In this document: positions 1-9,079 of the stretch, piece by piece | Numbering within the stretch: position 1 is the stretch's first letter | How the letters are laid out: every line of letters begins with the position of its first letter | From: CAZWBR01 sp964632305 | GTDB taxonomy: Bacteria > Bacteroidota > Bacteroidia > Bacteroidales > Prolixibacteraceae | DNA length: 64,000 nucleotides | Assembly (NCBI GenBank): GCA_964632305.1 | Contig: CAZWBR010000002.1 | Location: 1-64,000, forward strand | Reading direction: 5' to 3' | The notes under the pieces: model-generated | Database searches by the model: none | Seen by the model: only the letters and a program-made list of their open reading frames with translations | Told to the model about the DNA's origin: nothing | Translations under genes and position numbers: made by a program

Positions 1-3000
1 AGACGGTCGATGAACGGACTACCGTTACTCTCGATGGTTCAGCCTCCTCCGACCCGGACGGTCAGGCGATCACCTATCAGTGGACAACCCCAGCAGGCAT
101 TACCCTTAATTCAAACACGGCTCAGAAGCCAACCTTTACTTCACCGGAAGTAACCGGGCCAACCCAATACACCTTCTCGCTGACCGTCAGTGACGGGACG
201 CTTAGTTCTGTGGCCGATCAGGTAGTGATCACCGTCCAGAACGTTAACCGCACCCCGGTTGCCAATGCAGGCCCCGATCAGACGGTCGATGAACGGATTA
301 CCGTTACTCTTGATGGTTCAGCCTCTGCCGATCCTGACGGACAGACAATCACCTATCAGTGGACAGCCCCTGTTGGTATTACCCTCAGTTCAAATACGGC
401 TCAGAAGCCAACCTTTAATTCACCCGAGGTAGCCGAACCAACCCAATACACCTTCTCCCTGACCGTCAGCGACGGGACGCTTAGTTCAGTAGCCGATCAG
501 GTAGTGATCACCGTCCAGAACGTCAACCGTGCCCCGGTTGCCAATGCAGGCCCCGATCAGACGGTCGATGAACGGATTACCGTTACTCTCGATGGTTCGG
601 TCTCCTCTGATCCTGACGGTCAGGCTATCTCCTATCAGTGGACCGCCCCGGCAGGCATTACCCTCAGTTCAAACACTGCTCAGAAGCCAACCTTTAATTC
701 ACCCGAGGTAACAGGACCAACCCAATACACCTTCTCACTCGTAGTCAGTGACGGGACGCTTAACTCTGTAGCAGATGAAGTAGTGATTACCGTTCAAAAC
801 GTTAACCGGGCTCCTGTCGCCAATGCAGGCCCCGATCAGACGGTCGATGAACGGACTACCGTTACTCTCGATGGTTCGGTCTCCTCTGATCCTGACGGTC
901 AGGCTATCTCCTATCAGTGGACCGCCCCGGCAGGCATTACCCTCAGTTCAAACACTGCTCAGAAGCCAACCTTTAATTCACCCGAGGTAACAGGACCAAC
1001 CCAATACACCTTCTCACTCGTAGTCAGTGACGGGACGCTTAACTCTGTAGCAGATGAAGTAGTGATTACCGTTCAAAACGTTAACCGGGCTCCTGTCGCC
1101 AATGCAGGCCCCGATCAGACGGTCGATGAACGGACTACCGTTACTCTCGATGGTTCAGCCTCCTCCGACCCGGACGGTCAGGCGATCACCTATCAGTGGA
1201 CAGCCCCGGCAGGCATTACCCTCAGTTCAAACACTGCTCAGAAGCCAACCTTTACTTCACCGGAAGTGACTGGTCCAACCCAATACACCTTCTCGCTGAC
1301 CGTCAGTGACGGGACGCTTAACTCTGTAGCAGATGAAGTGGTGATTACCGTTCAGAACGTTAACCGCGCACCGGTTGCCAATGCAGGGCCCGATCAGACG
1401 GTCGATGAACGGATTACCGTTACTCTTGATGGTTCAGCCTCTGCCGATCCGGACGGTCAGGCGATCACCTATCAGTGGACCGCCCCTGTTGGCATCACCC
1501 TCAGTTCAAATACAGATCAGAAGCCAACCTTTACTTCACCGGAAGTAACCGGTCCGACCCAATACACCTTCTCATTAGTGGTCAGTGACGGGACGCTTAA
1601 CTCTGTAGCAGATGAAGTAGTGATTACCGTTCAAAACGTTAACCGGACTCCTGTCGCCAATGCCGGTCCCGACATTAATACACCCGAACGAGTAATCGTC
1701 AGTCTGAGTGGAACAGCATCTTTCGATCCCGACGGGGATCAATTGACTTATCAATGGAATGCTCCCGATGGAATTACATTAGATTTAGCGACTACATCCA
1801 GTCCGGTCTTTACCTCCCCTGAAGTTACAGTCAATACGAATTACACCTTCACATTAGTAGTAAGTGACGGAATTTTGACTTCAAATATTGACCAGGTTAT
1901 TGTCACTGTTCAGGACATTAATCGTCCCCCGAGTTCCAATGCGGGAGTAGATCAAACCATCCCTGAACGTGAAATATATCTACTGAATGGCTCCGGTTCA
2001 ACCGATCCCGATGGTAATACCTTATTCTATCAATGGGGCCCTCCGGAAGGAATCATTTTAAGCTCGGCAACAGACCAGAATCCCTCCTTTATTGCTCCTG
2101 AAGTTACCACTGATTCCATTCTTGTTTTTTCATTGGTAGTCAGCGATGGGATCCTTAGCTCGTCTGCCGACGAAGTACTCCTCCTTGTACAAGACATTAA
2201 CAGAGCGCCAATAGCCAATGCCGGCACAGATCAGATGGTCAGTGAACGGAGTATTATCACTCTCGATGGTACCGCCTCCTCCGATCCTGACGGTCAGGCT
2301 ATCTCCTATCAATGGATCGCCCCGGCAGGTATTACCCTCAGTTCAAATACGGCCCAGCAACCAACCTTTACTTCACCCGAGGTAGCCGAACCAACCCAAT
2401 ACACTTTCTCACTCGTAGTCAGTGACGGAACGCTTAGTTCAGTGGCCGATGAAGTGGTGATCACGGTCCAGAACGTTAACCTGACTCCTGTCGCAAATGC
2501 AGGACCCGATCAAACAGTCGATGAACGGATTATTGTCACTCTCGACGGTTCGGCCTCCTCCGACCCCGACGGACAAACTATTTCTTATCAATGGACAGCT
2601 CCAGCCGGCATTACCCTCAGTTCAAACACGGCACAGAAGCCGGTCTTCACTTCACCTGAGGTAACCGGTGCAACCCAATACACTTTCTCACTGACCGTCA
2701 GCGACGGGACGCTTTCAGTGGCCGATCAGGTGGTGATTACGGTCCAAAACGTTAAACGGGTTCCTGTTGCCAATGCCGGTCCCGATCAGATTGTATCCGA
2801 AAATTCAGTTGTGACCTTAAACGGCTCACAATCCTCAGATCCTGATGGCGATAATTTGATTTACCAATGGACAGCCCCGCAAGGAATTAGCCTAAGTACA
2901 GTCTCGGCTCCCAATCCCACATTTACTGCTCCGGAGGTTCCCTCAAACACCAGTTATACTTTTAGCCTGGTGGTCAGCGATGGTGAACTGAGCTCAGTGG

Positions 3001-3580
3001 CTGATCAGATCGTCATTACCGTTCAGAATATCAACAAGGTTCCGATTGCCAGTGCCGGCGACGATCAGACAGTTAATGAACGAACTACCGTCACACTAAA
3101 TGGGAGTGAGTCTTCAGATCCGGATGGTGAATCTTTAACTTTCCAATGGTCAGCGCCCGAAGGCATCACACTCAGTTCGGCCACAGTTGCTAAACCCACC
3201 TTTACTGCGCCGGAGGTTACCGCTACTTCTCTTTACACCTTCTCACTGATGGTCAGCGACGGCAATTTAAATTCGGAGAGTGAGGATGTTGTAATAACTG
3301 TCCTGGACGAAAACCGGGCGCCTGTGGCCAATGCCGGAACCGACCAAATTCTCTATGAAGGTGTTGTTGGAACACTGGATGGCTCCTCATCAATTGATCC
3401 GGACGGCGATGCTCTTTCCTATCAATGGATAGCCCCGGACGGAATAACGTTGAGTTCTTTGGTTGAACCACAACCAACCTTTACGGCTCCCCAGGTCGCT
3501 TTCAACACCGACTACACTTTCACGCTGATAGTTAATGACGGGTTGCTTAGCTCGGCAGAGGATCAGGTGGTGGTAACGGT
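1..3580 (+). repeat. Thirteen tandem 279-bp coding repeats
   Basis: The conserved GATCAGACGGTCGATGAACG block recurs every 279 bp (GACGGTCGAT at 2, 281, 560, 839, 1118 and 1397), and diverged equivalents continue to about 3347. One unit is 276 bp. The first six units and those near 2234 and 2513 are very similar at DNA level, while the units at 1676, 1955, 2789, 3068 and 3347 are diverged. The block therefore looks homogenised by recent duplication or gene conversion within an older array. Confidence 0.9.
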
Positions 3581-3848
3581 TAGAAACACTACTGCCGAAC
3601 ATGAGGGAAAAATCCTGGTTTACCCCAATCCGACCCGCGGATGGGCAGAAGTGGAGCTGGACAGGCCGTTTGAATCGAACTATACAGTATCGGTTTACAA
3701 TAATCTGGGCCGATTGATCCACTCTGCGGTGAAAGACAAAAATGAAACGGTATTCCGAATAGATCTGACCAATTCACCGGCTGGATTATACTTAATAAGG
3801 ATCTACTCCACCGAAAGGGAAGAACAAAAAAAGATTATCAAACGCTGA
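1..3848 (+). CDS. Giant secreted PKD-repeat protein with type IX secretion C-terminal signal (5' end outside window)
   Basis: The reading frame is open from the first bases, so the N-terminus lies upstream. About 1280 residues are visible. They form thirteen tandem PKD-like (K319L-like) domains of 93 residues, each with a GSxSSDPDG turn, a YQW strand and a TFSLxVSDG strand. One unit near 2700 has lost a residue. The last 80 or so residues, starting at ILVYPNPTRG and ending EEQKKIIKR, form a type A T9SS sorting domain, which directs export through the type IX system and attachment at the cell surface. The repeats probably serve as a stalk or adhesin; any catalytic or binding head must lie upstream. 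The family and sorting domain are clear. The ligand is unknown. Confidence 0.9.
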   Translation, partial: TVDERTTVTLDGSASSDPDGQAITYQWTTPAGITLNSNTAQKPTFTSPEVTGPTQYTFSLTVSDGTLSSVADQVVITVQNVNRTPVANAGPDQTVDERITVTLDGSASADPDGQTITYQWTAPVGITLSSNTAQKPTFNSPEVAEPTQYTFSLTVSDGTLSSVADQVVITVQNVNRAPVANAGPDQTVDERITVTLDGSVSSDPDGQAISYQWTAPAGITLSSNTAQKPTFNSPEVTGPTQYTFSLVVSDGTLNSVADEVVITVQNVNRAPVANAGPDQTVDERTTVTLDGSVSSDPDGQAISYQWTAPAGITLSSNTAQKPTFNSPEVTGPTQYTFSLVVSDGTLNSVADEVVITVQNVNRAPVANAGPDQTVDERTTVTLDGSASSDPDGQAITYQWTAPAGITLSSNTAQKPTFTSPEVTGPTQYTFSLTVSDGTLNSVADEVVITVQNVNRAPVANAGPDQTVDERITVTLDGSASADPDGQAITYQWTAPVGITLSSNTDQKPTFTSPEVTGPTQYTFSLVVSDGTLNSVADEVVITVQNVNRTPVANAGPDINTPERVIVSLSGTASFDPDGDQLTYQWNAPDGITLDLATTSSPVFTSPEVTVNTNYTFTLVVSDGILTSNIDQVIVTVQDINRPPSSNAGVDQTIPEREIYLLNGSGSTDPDGNTLFYQWGPPEGIILSSATDQNPSFIAPEVTTDSILVFSLVVSDGILSSSADEVLLLVQDINRAPIANAGTDQMVSERSIITLDGTASSDPDGQAISYQWIAPAGITLSSNTAQQPTFTSPEVAEPTQYTFSLVVSDGTLSSVADEVVITVQNVNLTPVANAGPDQTVDERIIVTLDGSASSDPDGQTISYQWTAPAGITLSSNTAQKPVFTSPEVTGATQYTFSLTVSDGTLSVADQVVITVQNVKRVPVANAGPDQIVSENSVVTLNGSQSSDPDGDNLIYQWTAPQGISLSTVSAPNPTFTAPEVPSNTSYTFSLVVSDGELSSVADQIVITVQNINKVPIASAGDDQTVNERTTVTLNGSESSDPDGESLTFQWSAPEGITLSSATVAKPTFTAPEVTATSLYTFSLMVSDGNLNSESEDVVITVLDENRAPVANAGTDQILYEGVVGTLDGSSSIDPDGDALSYQWIAPDGITLSSLVEPQPTFTAPQVAFNTDYTFTLIVNDGLLSSAEDQVVVTVRNTTAEHEGKILVYPNPTRGWAEVELDRPFESNYTVSVYNNLGRLIHSAVKDKNETVFRIDLTNSPAGLYLIRIYSTEREEQKKIIKR

Positions 3849-4061
3849 GTATTCTATAAACATCAAAATAAACTATTTACGCTGTTTTTTCAAATCATAA
3901 TTATATTGATCGGCCGATCAGCCAGTTTACCCAATAATCTGCCAAAATCAATCAGCATCATTCTATTGAGTGCTTCACCTACAGGACATTAAAGGAGTTG
4001 TTTCTAATCCGTGCCGTATCTGCTCCGGGTTTTCCGTATTATTTCAATGCTACTTCTATAG

Positions 4062-4110
4062 ATCTTCTGTACTTAATAAGCACAGAAGATGCACAGAAGA
4101 TGCACAGAAA
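4062..4110 (-). repeat. 11-bp direct-repeat array A with inverted end copy
   Basis: Read on the minus strand, CTGTGC occurs three times at exact 11-bp spacing, within TTCTGTGCATC units. It is followed by the inverted form GTACAGAAG. On the plus strand this gives ATCTTCTGT (4062-4070) and ACAGAAGAT (4082-4090) as a perfect 9-bp inverted repeat, followed by two more copies of the 11-mer. It lies in the convergent gap between the PKD gene and the tRNA. Similar arrays occur near 27580 and 51524. Confidence 0.7.
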
Positions 4111-4250
4111 GTCCGGGGATGGTATAGCCCATCACCCCTATTGAAGTTACGAAAATGGATTCGGGTAAATCATTATTCAGAATTGGAGAAAAACCTGTCA
4201 GGGAAAAATAATCGGGGAAATGGAGATACGATCTGTTCTTCGTAGTACAC

Positions 4251-4286
4251 AAAAAAACCGCCTCAAACAGTTGCTTGAGGCGGTTT
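4251..4286 (-). terminator. Rho-independent terminator of tRNA-Leu
   Basis: CCGCCTCAA (4258-4266) and TTGAGGCGG (4275-4283) form a perfect 9-bp stem with an 8-nt loop. On the minus strand a run of seven T follows. It lies about 10 nt after the tRNA 3' end. Confidence 0.85.
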
Positions 4287-4296
4287 CGATTTTGGG

Positions 4297-4380
4297 TGCC
4301 CAGAACAAGACTCGAACTTGCACAACCTTGCGGTCACTAGTCCCTGAAACTAGCGTGTCTACCAATTTCACCATCTGGGC
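4297..4380 (-). tRNA. tRNA-Leu (anticodon CAG)
   Basis: The reverse complement folds as a class II tRNA of 84 nt. The acceptor stem GCCCAGA pairs with TCTGGGC, and the discriminator base is A. The D arm contains TGGTAGACAC. The anticodon stem CTAGT/ACTAG encloses the loop TTCAGGG, giving anticodon CAG. The variable arm is long, as in leucine tRNAs, and the T arm contains GTTCGAGTC. The CCA end is not encoded (CCC follows), so it must be added after transcription. A good promoter lies upstream at 4398-4428. Confidence 0.95.
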
Positions 4381-4397
4381 TTGGACTAAAAGCGGTG

Positions 4398-4428
4398 CAA
4401 AGATAAAGCGTTTTTCAAATTTGCCAAA
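4398..4428 (-). promoter_or_regulatory. Bacteroidota promoter of tRNA-Leu
   Basis: On the minus strand a -33 TTTG (4428-4425) is followed after 19 nt by a -7 box TATCTTTG (4405-4398), which fits TAnnTTTG exactly. The expected transcription start is about ten bases before the mature tRNA. Confidence 0.75.
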
Positions 4429-4605
4429 CCCGATCGGCATTTTTTTTGGACAAAACCCGTTACAGAATGTGGTTAACCTAATAAAAACCTCATTCCCTTT
4501 ATAATACCAAATCAGACCCAGCGATATTTTCTATTTCATCCCTGCTACTTTATACTTTTTGATTTAATCATCCTTATCTCTTGCTATCAGGATTAGGTAT
4601 ACAAT

Positions 4606-4643
4606 AAAAACCGCCTGAAATTGGTGTTTCAATTTCAGGCGGT
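4606..4643 (-). terminator. Terminator downstream of the DPP IV gene
   Basis: ACCGCCTGAAATT (4610-4622) and AATTTCAGGCGGT (4631-4643) form a perfect 13-bp stem with an 8-nt loop. On the minus strand it is followed by a T-rich tract (TTTTT). It lies about 40 nt past the DPP IV stop codon. Confidence 0.85.
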
Positions 4644-4683
4644 ATCCTTTTAAAATTATTCCGATGATCAACCTCTTCGGAAT

Positions 4684-6876
4684 TTATTTCAAATTCTCTT
4701 TAAGGAAATTATTAAACATGGAATAAAGATGCATCGAGGTATTGCCTCCACGGATATTGTGATTCCGGTTATTGTAAACCATCATCTGGAATTGAACTCC
4801 TGCTTGAACCATCGCTTCGGCAAACTCAATGGAATTTTGGAAATGAACATTATCATCGGCAAGTCCATGCACCAGCAAAAGTTTCCCCTTAATCCCTGAT
4901 GCCAGAGTGATCGGAGAATTTTGGTCATAACCTTCGGGATTCTGACCAGGAAGGCCCATATAACGTTCGGTATAGACCGTATCGTAAAACCGCTGATTGG
5001 TAACAGGAGCGACCGAGATAGCGGCTTTAAAGATTTCACCCCCTTTGGCCAAGCACAAGGCTGACATAAATCCCCCGTAGCTCCATCCCCAGATAGCGAT
5101 ATTTTTCCCATCGACATAGGATTGTTTGGCTAAATATTTAGCCGCTTCAATCTGGTCATCCGATTCGTACTTACCCAACTGGCCGTAGGTACATTTTCTG
5201 AACTCCTCCCCTCTTGCGCCGGTTCCCCTTGGATCGACACAAACCACAAGATAACCTTCCTGGGCCAGATAATTATTCCAGTCGATCTTAAACTCATCGA
5301 GCACCTGTTGTGAATTCGGGCCGCTGTATTGAGTCATCAACACGGGGTATTTGGTATTACTATTGAAACCGAGCGGTTTAATCATATAACCGTTCAGCTC
5401 TGTGCCTTCTGACGTTTTGAAAGAAAAGAACTCACGTTGCGGTATTTTATAGCCGGAAAGTTTCGATTTCAAAGCTTCATTATCCTCCAATACCCGAATC
5501 TGTTTCCCCGAAATTTCATGCAAAGTGACCAGGTTTGGAGTGGTCAGATTATTGTAAGTATTGATATAATATTTGAATCCATTGCTGAACGAAACATTAT
5601 TGGTCCCCACTTTAGGAGTCAGCGTTACTTTCTTCTTTTTATCGATGCTCACGCCATAAACCTCACGCTGCATCGGAGATACCGCGGCTGCCTGGTAATA
5701 GAACATTTTGGCAATCGGATCGAAGCCATAATACTGAAGCACATCGAACTTACCTTCAGTCAACTGACGGATTTTAACGCCGCCAAAATCATACAGATAA
5801 AGATGTTTATAGCCATCCTGTTCGCTGAGGGTCACGAAACTTTTCTCATCGGGAAGGAATTGAAGATAGTCAAGAAAATCGGTTTCAATATAGCGCTGGT
5901 TCTTCTCGGTAAAGATCAGCCTGGTATCGCCCGTAAAAGGATTGGCAAACAATAATTCAAGGCGGTTCTGCAGACGGTTCATCCTGAAGATGCTCAGATT
6001 CGTTCCTTTATTGGTCCACCGAATACGGGGGATATAGATATCGGTTTCTTTCCCCGTTTCCATCTGAATATTCTGCCCGGCTTTAATATCGTAAACCCAA
6101 ACCGAAACTAACGAATTCTTTTCTCCTGCTTTCGGGTATTTGAATTTATATTCTCCCGGATAGAGCGTATTTTCCTTCACTTCAGGACTCATCCCCTTAT
6201 AGATGGGCATACTGAAAGTATTGACCTCCGATTCATCAAACTTAATATAGGCCAACTGTTTACTGTCGGGCGACCATTCGAAGGCACGGTTAAACTCAAA
6301 TTCTTCTTCGTAAACCCAGTCGGGAGCGCCGTTGATAATCTTATTGAACAGACCGTCACTGGTGACCTGCCGTTCCGTTCCGAACCGAAGGCTTTTTACA
6401 TATATATTGTTTTCACGAACAAAAGCGATCCGTTCGCCGTCGGGCGAGAAGGTGGCCAATTGCTGTACCCCTTTCCCGGAAAGCCGGCTCAACTCCTTGG
6501 TGGCAAAATTGTAAACAAAATACTGCGCGGTGAACGAACGGCGATAGATTTGCTTCCGATCGGTCATCAACAAAATTTTGGTTTCGTCGCTGCTAAAGGT
6601 GTAATCCGAAACCGATTTCAGAGAATCGTTTTTTAAGGTTGCGATGTCGAGCAGGGTCGCCACTTTTTCTCCGGTCCGGTAACTATATTTCACGATCTCG
6701 CGACCGTTGTTTTCCAAAGTGGTATAGTGCAGGCCATCGTTCATCGAGGCCAACCCCTGAACTGATTTTTGCCTGAAAGTTCCATTTGCAATAACATCCT
6801 CTAAGGTGATGGATTGGGCAAAAAGAGTACATGCCGCGAAAACAAACAGAACTGAAACAATAAATTTCCTTTGCAT
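4684..6876 (-). CDS. Dipeptidyl-peptidase IV, S9B serine peptidase
   Basis: This 730-residue protein has a cleavable signal peptide (about residues 1-20, ending TLFAQS). A beta-propeller DPP IV N-terminal domain follows, then an alpha/beta-hydrolase domain. The triad is visible: Ser599 in GWSYGG, Asp674 in HGLADDNVH and His706 in NRNHN. The EEEFEF stretch matches the Glu-Glu motif that binds the substrate amino terminus in DPP IV. It should remove Xaa-Pro or Xaa-Ala dipeptides from peptides in the periplasm, as in other Bacteroidota. It is a single-gene unit, with a -7 box upstream and a terminator downstream. Length is normal for the family. Confidence 0.95.
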   Translation of the reverse strand: MQRKFIVSVLFVFAACTLFAQSITLEDVIANGTFRQKSVQGLASMNDGLHYTTLENNGREIVKYSYRTGEKVATLLDIATLKNDSLKSVSDYTFSSDETKILLMTDRKQIYRRSFTAQYFVYNFATKELSRLSGKGVQQLATFSPDGERIAFVRENNIYVKSLRFGTERQVTSDGLFNKIINGAPDWVYEEEFEFNRAFEWSPDSKQLAYIKFDESEVNTFSMPIYKGMSPEVKENTLYPGEYKFKYPKAGEKNSLVSVWVYDIKAGQNIQMETGKETDIYIPRIRWTNKGTNLSIFRMNRLQNRLELLFANPFTGDTRLIFTEKNQRYIETDFLDYLQFLPDEKSFVTLSEQDGYKHLYLYDFGGVKIRQLTEGKFDVLQYYGFDPIAKMFYYQAAAVSPMQREVYGVSIDKKKKVTLTPKVGTNNVSFSNGFKYYINTYNNLTTPNLVTLHEISGKQIRVLEDNEALKSKLSGYKIPQREFFSFKTSEGTELNGYMIKPLGFNSNTKYPVLMTQYSGPNSQQVLDEFKIDWNNYLAQEGYLVVCVDPRGTGARGEEFRKCTYGQLGKYESDDQIEAAKYLAKQSYVDGKNIAIWGWSYGGFMSALCLAKGGEIFKAAISVAPVTNQRFYDTVYTERYMGLPGQNPEGYDQNSPITLASGIKGKLLLVHGLADDNVHFQNSIEFAEAMVQAGVQFQMMVYNNRNHNIRGGNTSMHLYSMFNNFLKENLK

Positions 6877-6907
6877 AATATAGAATTCTGATATTAATTT
6901 TCCTTTT

Positions 6908-6915
6908 CAAATATA
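6908..6915 (-). promoter_or_regulatory. -7 box (TATATTTG) of the DPP IV gene
   Basis: On the minus strand TATATTTG fits TAnnTTTG. The implied leader is about 25 nt. No clear -33 TTTG was found at 19-21 nt spacing. Confidence 0.5.
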
Positions 6916-7040
6916 GAATAAAGCGTCAAAAAACGACCAGATTAAGATCATTTGTTACAAATTCGGGACCATCGCAATTCAATTCCCTAAAAATAATCGT
7001 GAAAAATATTGAAATCATCTCAACATAAACCGGTAAGATA

Positions 7041-7072
7041 TTTGACGAACATACTTAGAATAACTATTTTTG
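7041..7072 (+). promoter_or_regulatory. Bacteroidota promoter of thrS
   Basis: TTTG (7041-7044), a 20-nt spacer and TATTTTTG (7065-7072) match the -33/-7 consensus in both sequence and spacing. Transcription should start near 7079, leaving a leader of about 15 nt. This rules out a TTG start at 7070 for thrS, because that codon lies inside the -7 box. Confidence 0.8.
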
Positions 7073-7093
7073 CAACTTCTTAAAAATATTGTG

Positions 7094-9043
7094 ATGATCA
7101 AAATTACTCTACCTGATAATTCAGTAAAAGAATTCAATAGCGGGGTCACCGGTCTGGAGATTGCGGAAGCCATCAGCAGCCGGTTAGCGAAAGAGGTCCT
7201 CTCGATCTCGGTCAATGGTGAAGTTCGTGATTTGATGCGTCCGGTCACCAACGATGCTTCCATTAAACTTCACACCTGGGACGACAAGGAAGGACGCGAT
7301 ACGTTCTGGCATTCATCGGCTCACCTGATGGCTGAGGCCATTGAGTTGCTCTTCCCCGGTACGAAATTCGGCATTGGCCCATCACTTGAGAACGGCTTCT
7401 ATTACGACATCGATCTTCCTGACGGAAAAGTATTGACCGACAAAGATTTTGTTGATATCGAAAAGAAGATGATCGAAACGGCCCGCGAGAAGAATGATAT
7501 TGTCAGGTCGGACATTTCGAAAAGCGATGCACTGAAATTCTTCACCGAAAAAGGCGACCAATACAAGCAGGAGCTGATTTCGGAACTGGAAGACGGTACA
7601 ATCACACTTTATAAACAAGGGAATTTCACTGATCTCTGCCGTGGTCCTCACCTTCCCAACACCAGTTATATTAAAGCGGTAAAGGTGACCAGCCTTGCCG
7701 GAGCTTACTGGCGCGGTAACGAGAAGAATAAGATGCTGACGCGTGTTTACGGAATCACCTTCCCGAAACAGAAGCTGCTCGATGAGTATCTCCTTTTAAT
7801 GGAAGAAGCCAAGAAACGCGACCACCGCAAGATCGGCAAAGAGATGGAACTCTTCACCATTTCGCAGGAGGTGGGACTCGGTCTGCCAATGTGGTTGCCA
7901 AAGGGGGCGATGCTTCGTGAGCAACTTGAAAAGTTCCTGAAACAGGTACAGAAGAAATTTGGCTATGAACAGGTGATCACTCCCCATATCGGCGACGTGA
8001 AATTATACAAGACTTCGGGCCACTTCCAGAAATACGGAAAAGATTCGTTCCAGCCTATTCATACTCCCACTGAAGGAGAAGAGTATATGCTGAAACCGAT
8101 GAACTGTCCGCACCACTGCGAGATCTACAAATTCAAACCACGTTCATACAAAGATCTGCCGGTTCGTATGGCTGAATTCGGAACCGTTTACCGCTACGAA
8201 ATGAGTGGCGAGCTGCACGGTTTGACCAGGGTTCGTGGATTCACTCAGGACGATGCCCATATCTTCTGCCGTCCCGACCAGCTGAAAGAGGAATTTCTGA
8301 AGGTGATCGACATCATTTTCATCATCTTTAAGGCACTTGACTTTAAAAACTATACCGCTCAGATTTCGCTTCGCGATCCTAAAAATACTGAAAAGTATAT
8401 CGGATCCGACGAAAACTGGGAGAAAGCCGAACGGGCCATCATCGAAGCCTGCCAGGAAAAGGGATTGAAGACGGTCACCGAATTGGGGGAAGCCGCCTTC
8501 TATGGTCCAAAACTCGACTTCATGGTGAAAGATGCCATTGGCCGAAGCTGGCAGCTGGGAACTATCCAGGTGGATTATAACCTACCTGAACGCTTTGAAC
8601 TGGAATATATTGGAGCCGACGACAAGCGTCATCGTCCGGTGATGATTCACCGTGCCCCCTTCGGTTCCATGGAACGATTCTGTGCCGTATTGATCGAACA
8701 TACCGCCGGAAAATTCCCGCTCTGGCTGACCCCCGATCAGGTGGTCATTCTGCCGATCAGCGAAAAGTATAACGATTATGCTCAAAAAGTTTCAAATTAT
8801 CTAAATAATTCCGATATTCGCACCGTCGTTGACGACCGTAACGAAAAGATTGGCAGGAAAATCCGTGACAACGAAATGAAACGGATACCTTACCTGCTGA
8901 TTGTTGGAGAGAAGGAAGCTGAAACTGATACCGTTTCGGTACGCCGTCAGGGCGAAGGTGACAAAGGAGCAATGGGCTATATTGAATTTGCCGAAATGCT
9001 CCGGAGTGAGATTAAAACCATGCTTGCAGAAGTTTACAGTTAG
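7094..9043 (+). CDS. thrS: Threonyl-tRNA synthetase
   Basis: Charges tRNA-Thr with threonine. The 649-residue protein has the full class II layout. An N-terminal TGS domain starts MIKITLPDN. The editing/second additional domain carries HSSAHLMAEA (HxxxH) and the later Cys-His pair (CRGPH). The catalytic core shows motif 2 around TRVRGFTQDDAHIFC, with zinc ligands in NCPHHCEIY and MIHRAPFGSMER as motif 3. A C-terminal anticodon-binding domain follows. I chose the ATG at 7094 because the upstream TTG lies within the promoter. It heads the conserved cluster thrS-infC-rpmI-rplT. Confidence 0.97.
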   Translation: MIKITLPDNSVKEFNSGVTGLEIAEAISSRLAKEVLSISVNGEVRDLMRPVTNDASIKLHTWDDKEGRDTFWHSSAHLMAEAIELLFPGTKFGIGPSLENGFYYDIDLPDGKVLTDKDFVDIEKKMIETAREKNDIVRSDISKSDALKFFTEKGDQYKQELISELEDGTITLYKQGNFTDLCRGPHLPNTSYIKAVKVTSLAGAYWRGNEKNKMLTRVYGITFPKQKLLDEYLLLMEEAKKRDHRKIGKEMELFTISQEVGLGLPMWLPKGAMLREQLEKFLKQVQKKFGYEQVITPHIGDVKLYKTSGHFQKYGKDSFQPIHTPTEGEEYMLKPMNCPHHCEIYKFKPRSYKDLPVRMAEFGTVYRYEMSGELHGLTRVRGFTQDDAHIFCRPDQLKEEFLKVIDIIFIIFKALDFKNYTAQISLRDPKNTEKYIGSDENWEKAERAIIEACQEKGLKTVTELGEAAFYGPKLDFMVKDAIGRSWQLGTIQVDYNLPERFELEYIGADDKRHRPVMIHRAPFGSMERFCAVLIEHTAGKFPLWLTPDQVVILPISEKYNDYAQKVSNYLNNSDIRTVVDDRNEKIGRKIRDNEMKRIPYLLIVGEKEAETDTVSVRRQGEGDKGAMGYIEFAEMLRSEIKTMLAEVYS

Positions 9044-9062
9044 TTGTTATTAATTTAATTAT

Positions 9063-9079
9063 AGGAGGATATAGCCATA
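9063..9079 (+). promoter_or_regulatory. Strong Shine-Dalgarno and AUA start codon of infC
   Basis: AGGAGG (9063-9068) lies 8 nt before an ATA codon at 9077. In the infC frame there is a TAG stop at 9062-9064, and no ATG, GTG or TTG before 9248. The conserved IF3 N-terminal sequence is nevertheless encoded from about 9080 onward. Initiation must therefore use a non-standard codon, and ATA at 9077 has the best spacing. A second ATA at 9071 lies only 2 nt from the ribosome site. IF3 genes are known for rare AUU-type starts that let IF3 limit its own synthesis. Confidence 0.7.

Noticed and set aside
1..3600. CRISPR array or satellite DNA
   Set aside because: The 279-bp repeats are all in one open frame and encode PKD-like domains.
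4198..4440. Protein-coding frames over the tRNA-Leu region on both strands
   Set aside because: They cover the tRNA and its terminator and have no protein features.
7070..7093. TTG start for thrS at 7070
   Set aside because: The codon lies inside the TATTTTTG -7 box, and the family sequence begins at the ATG at 7094.
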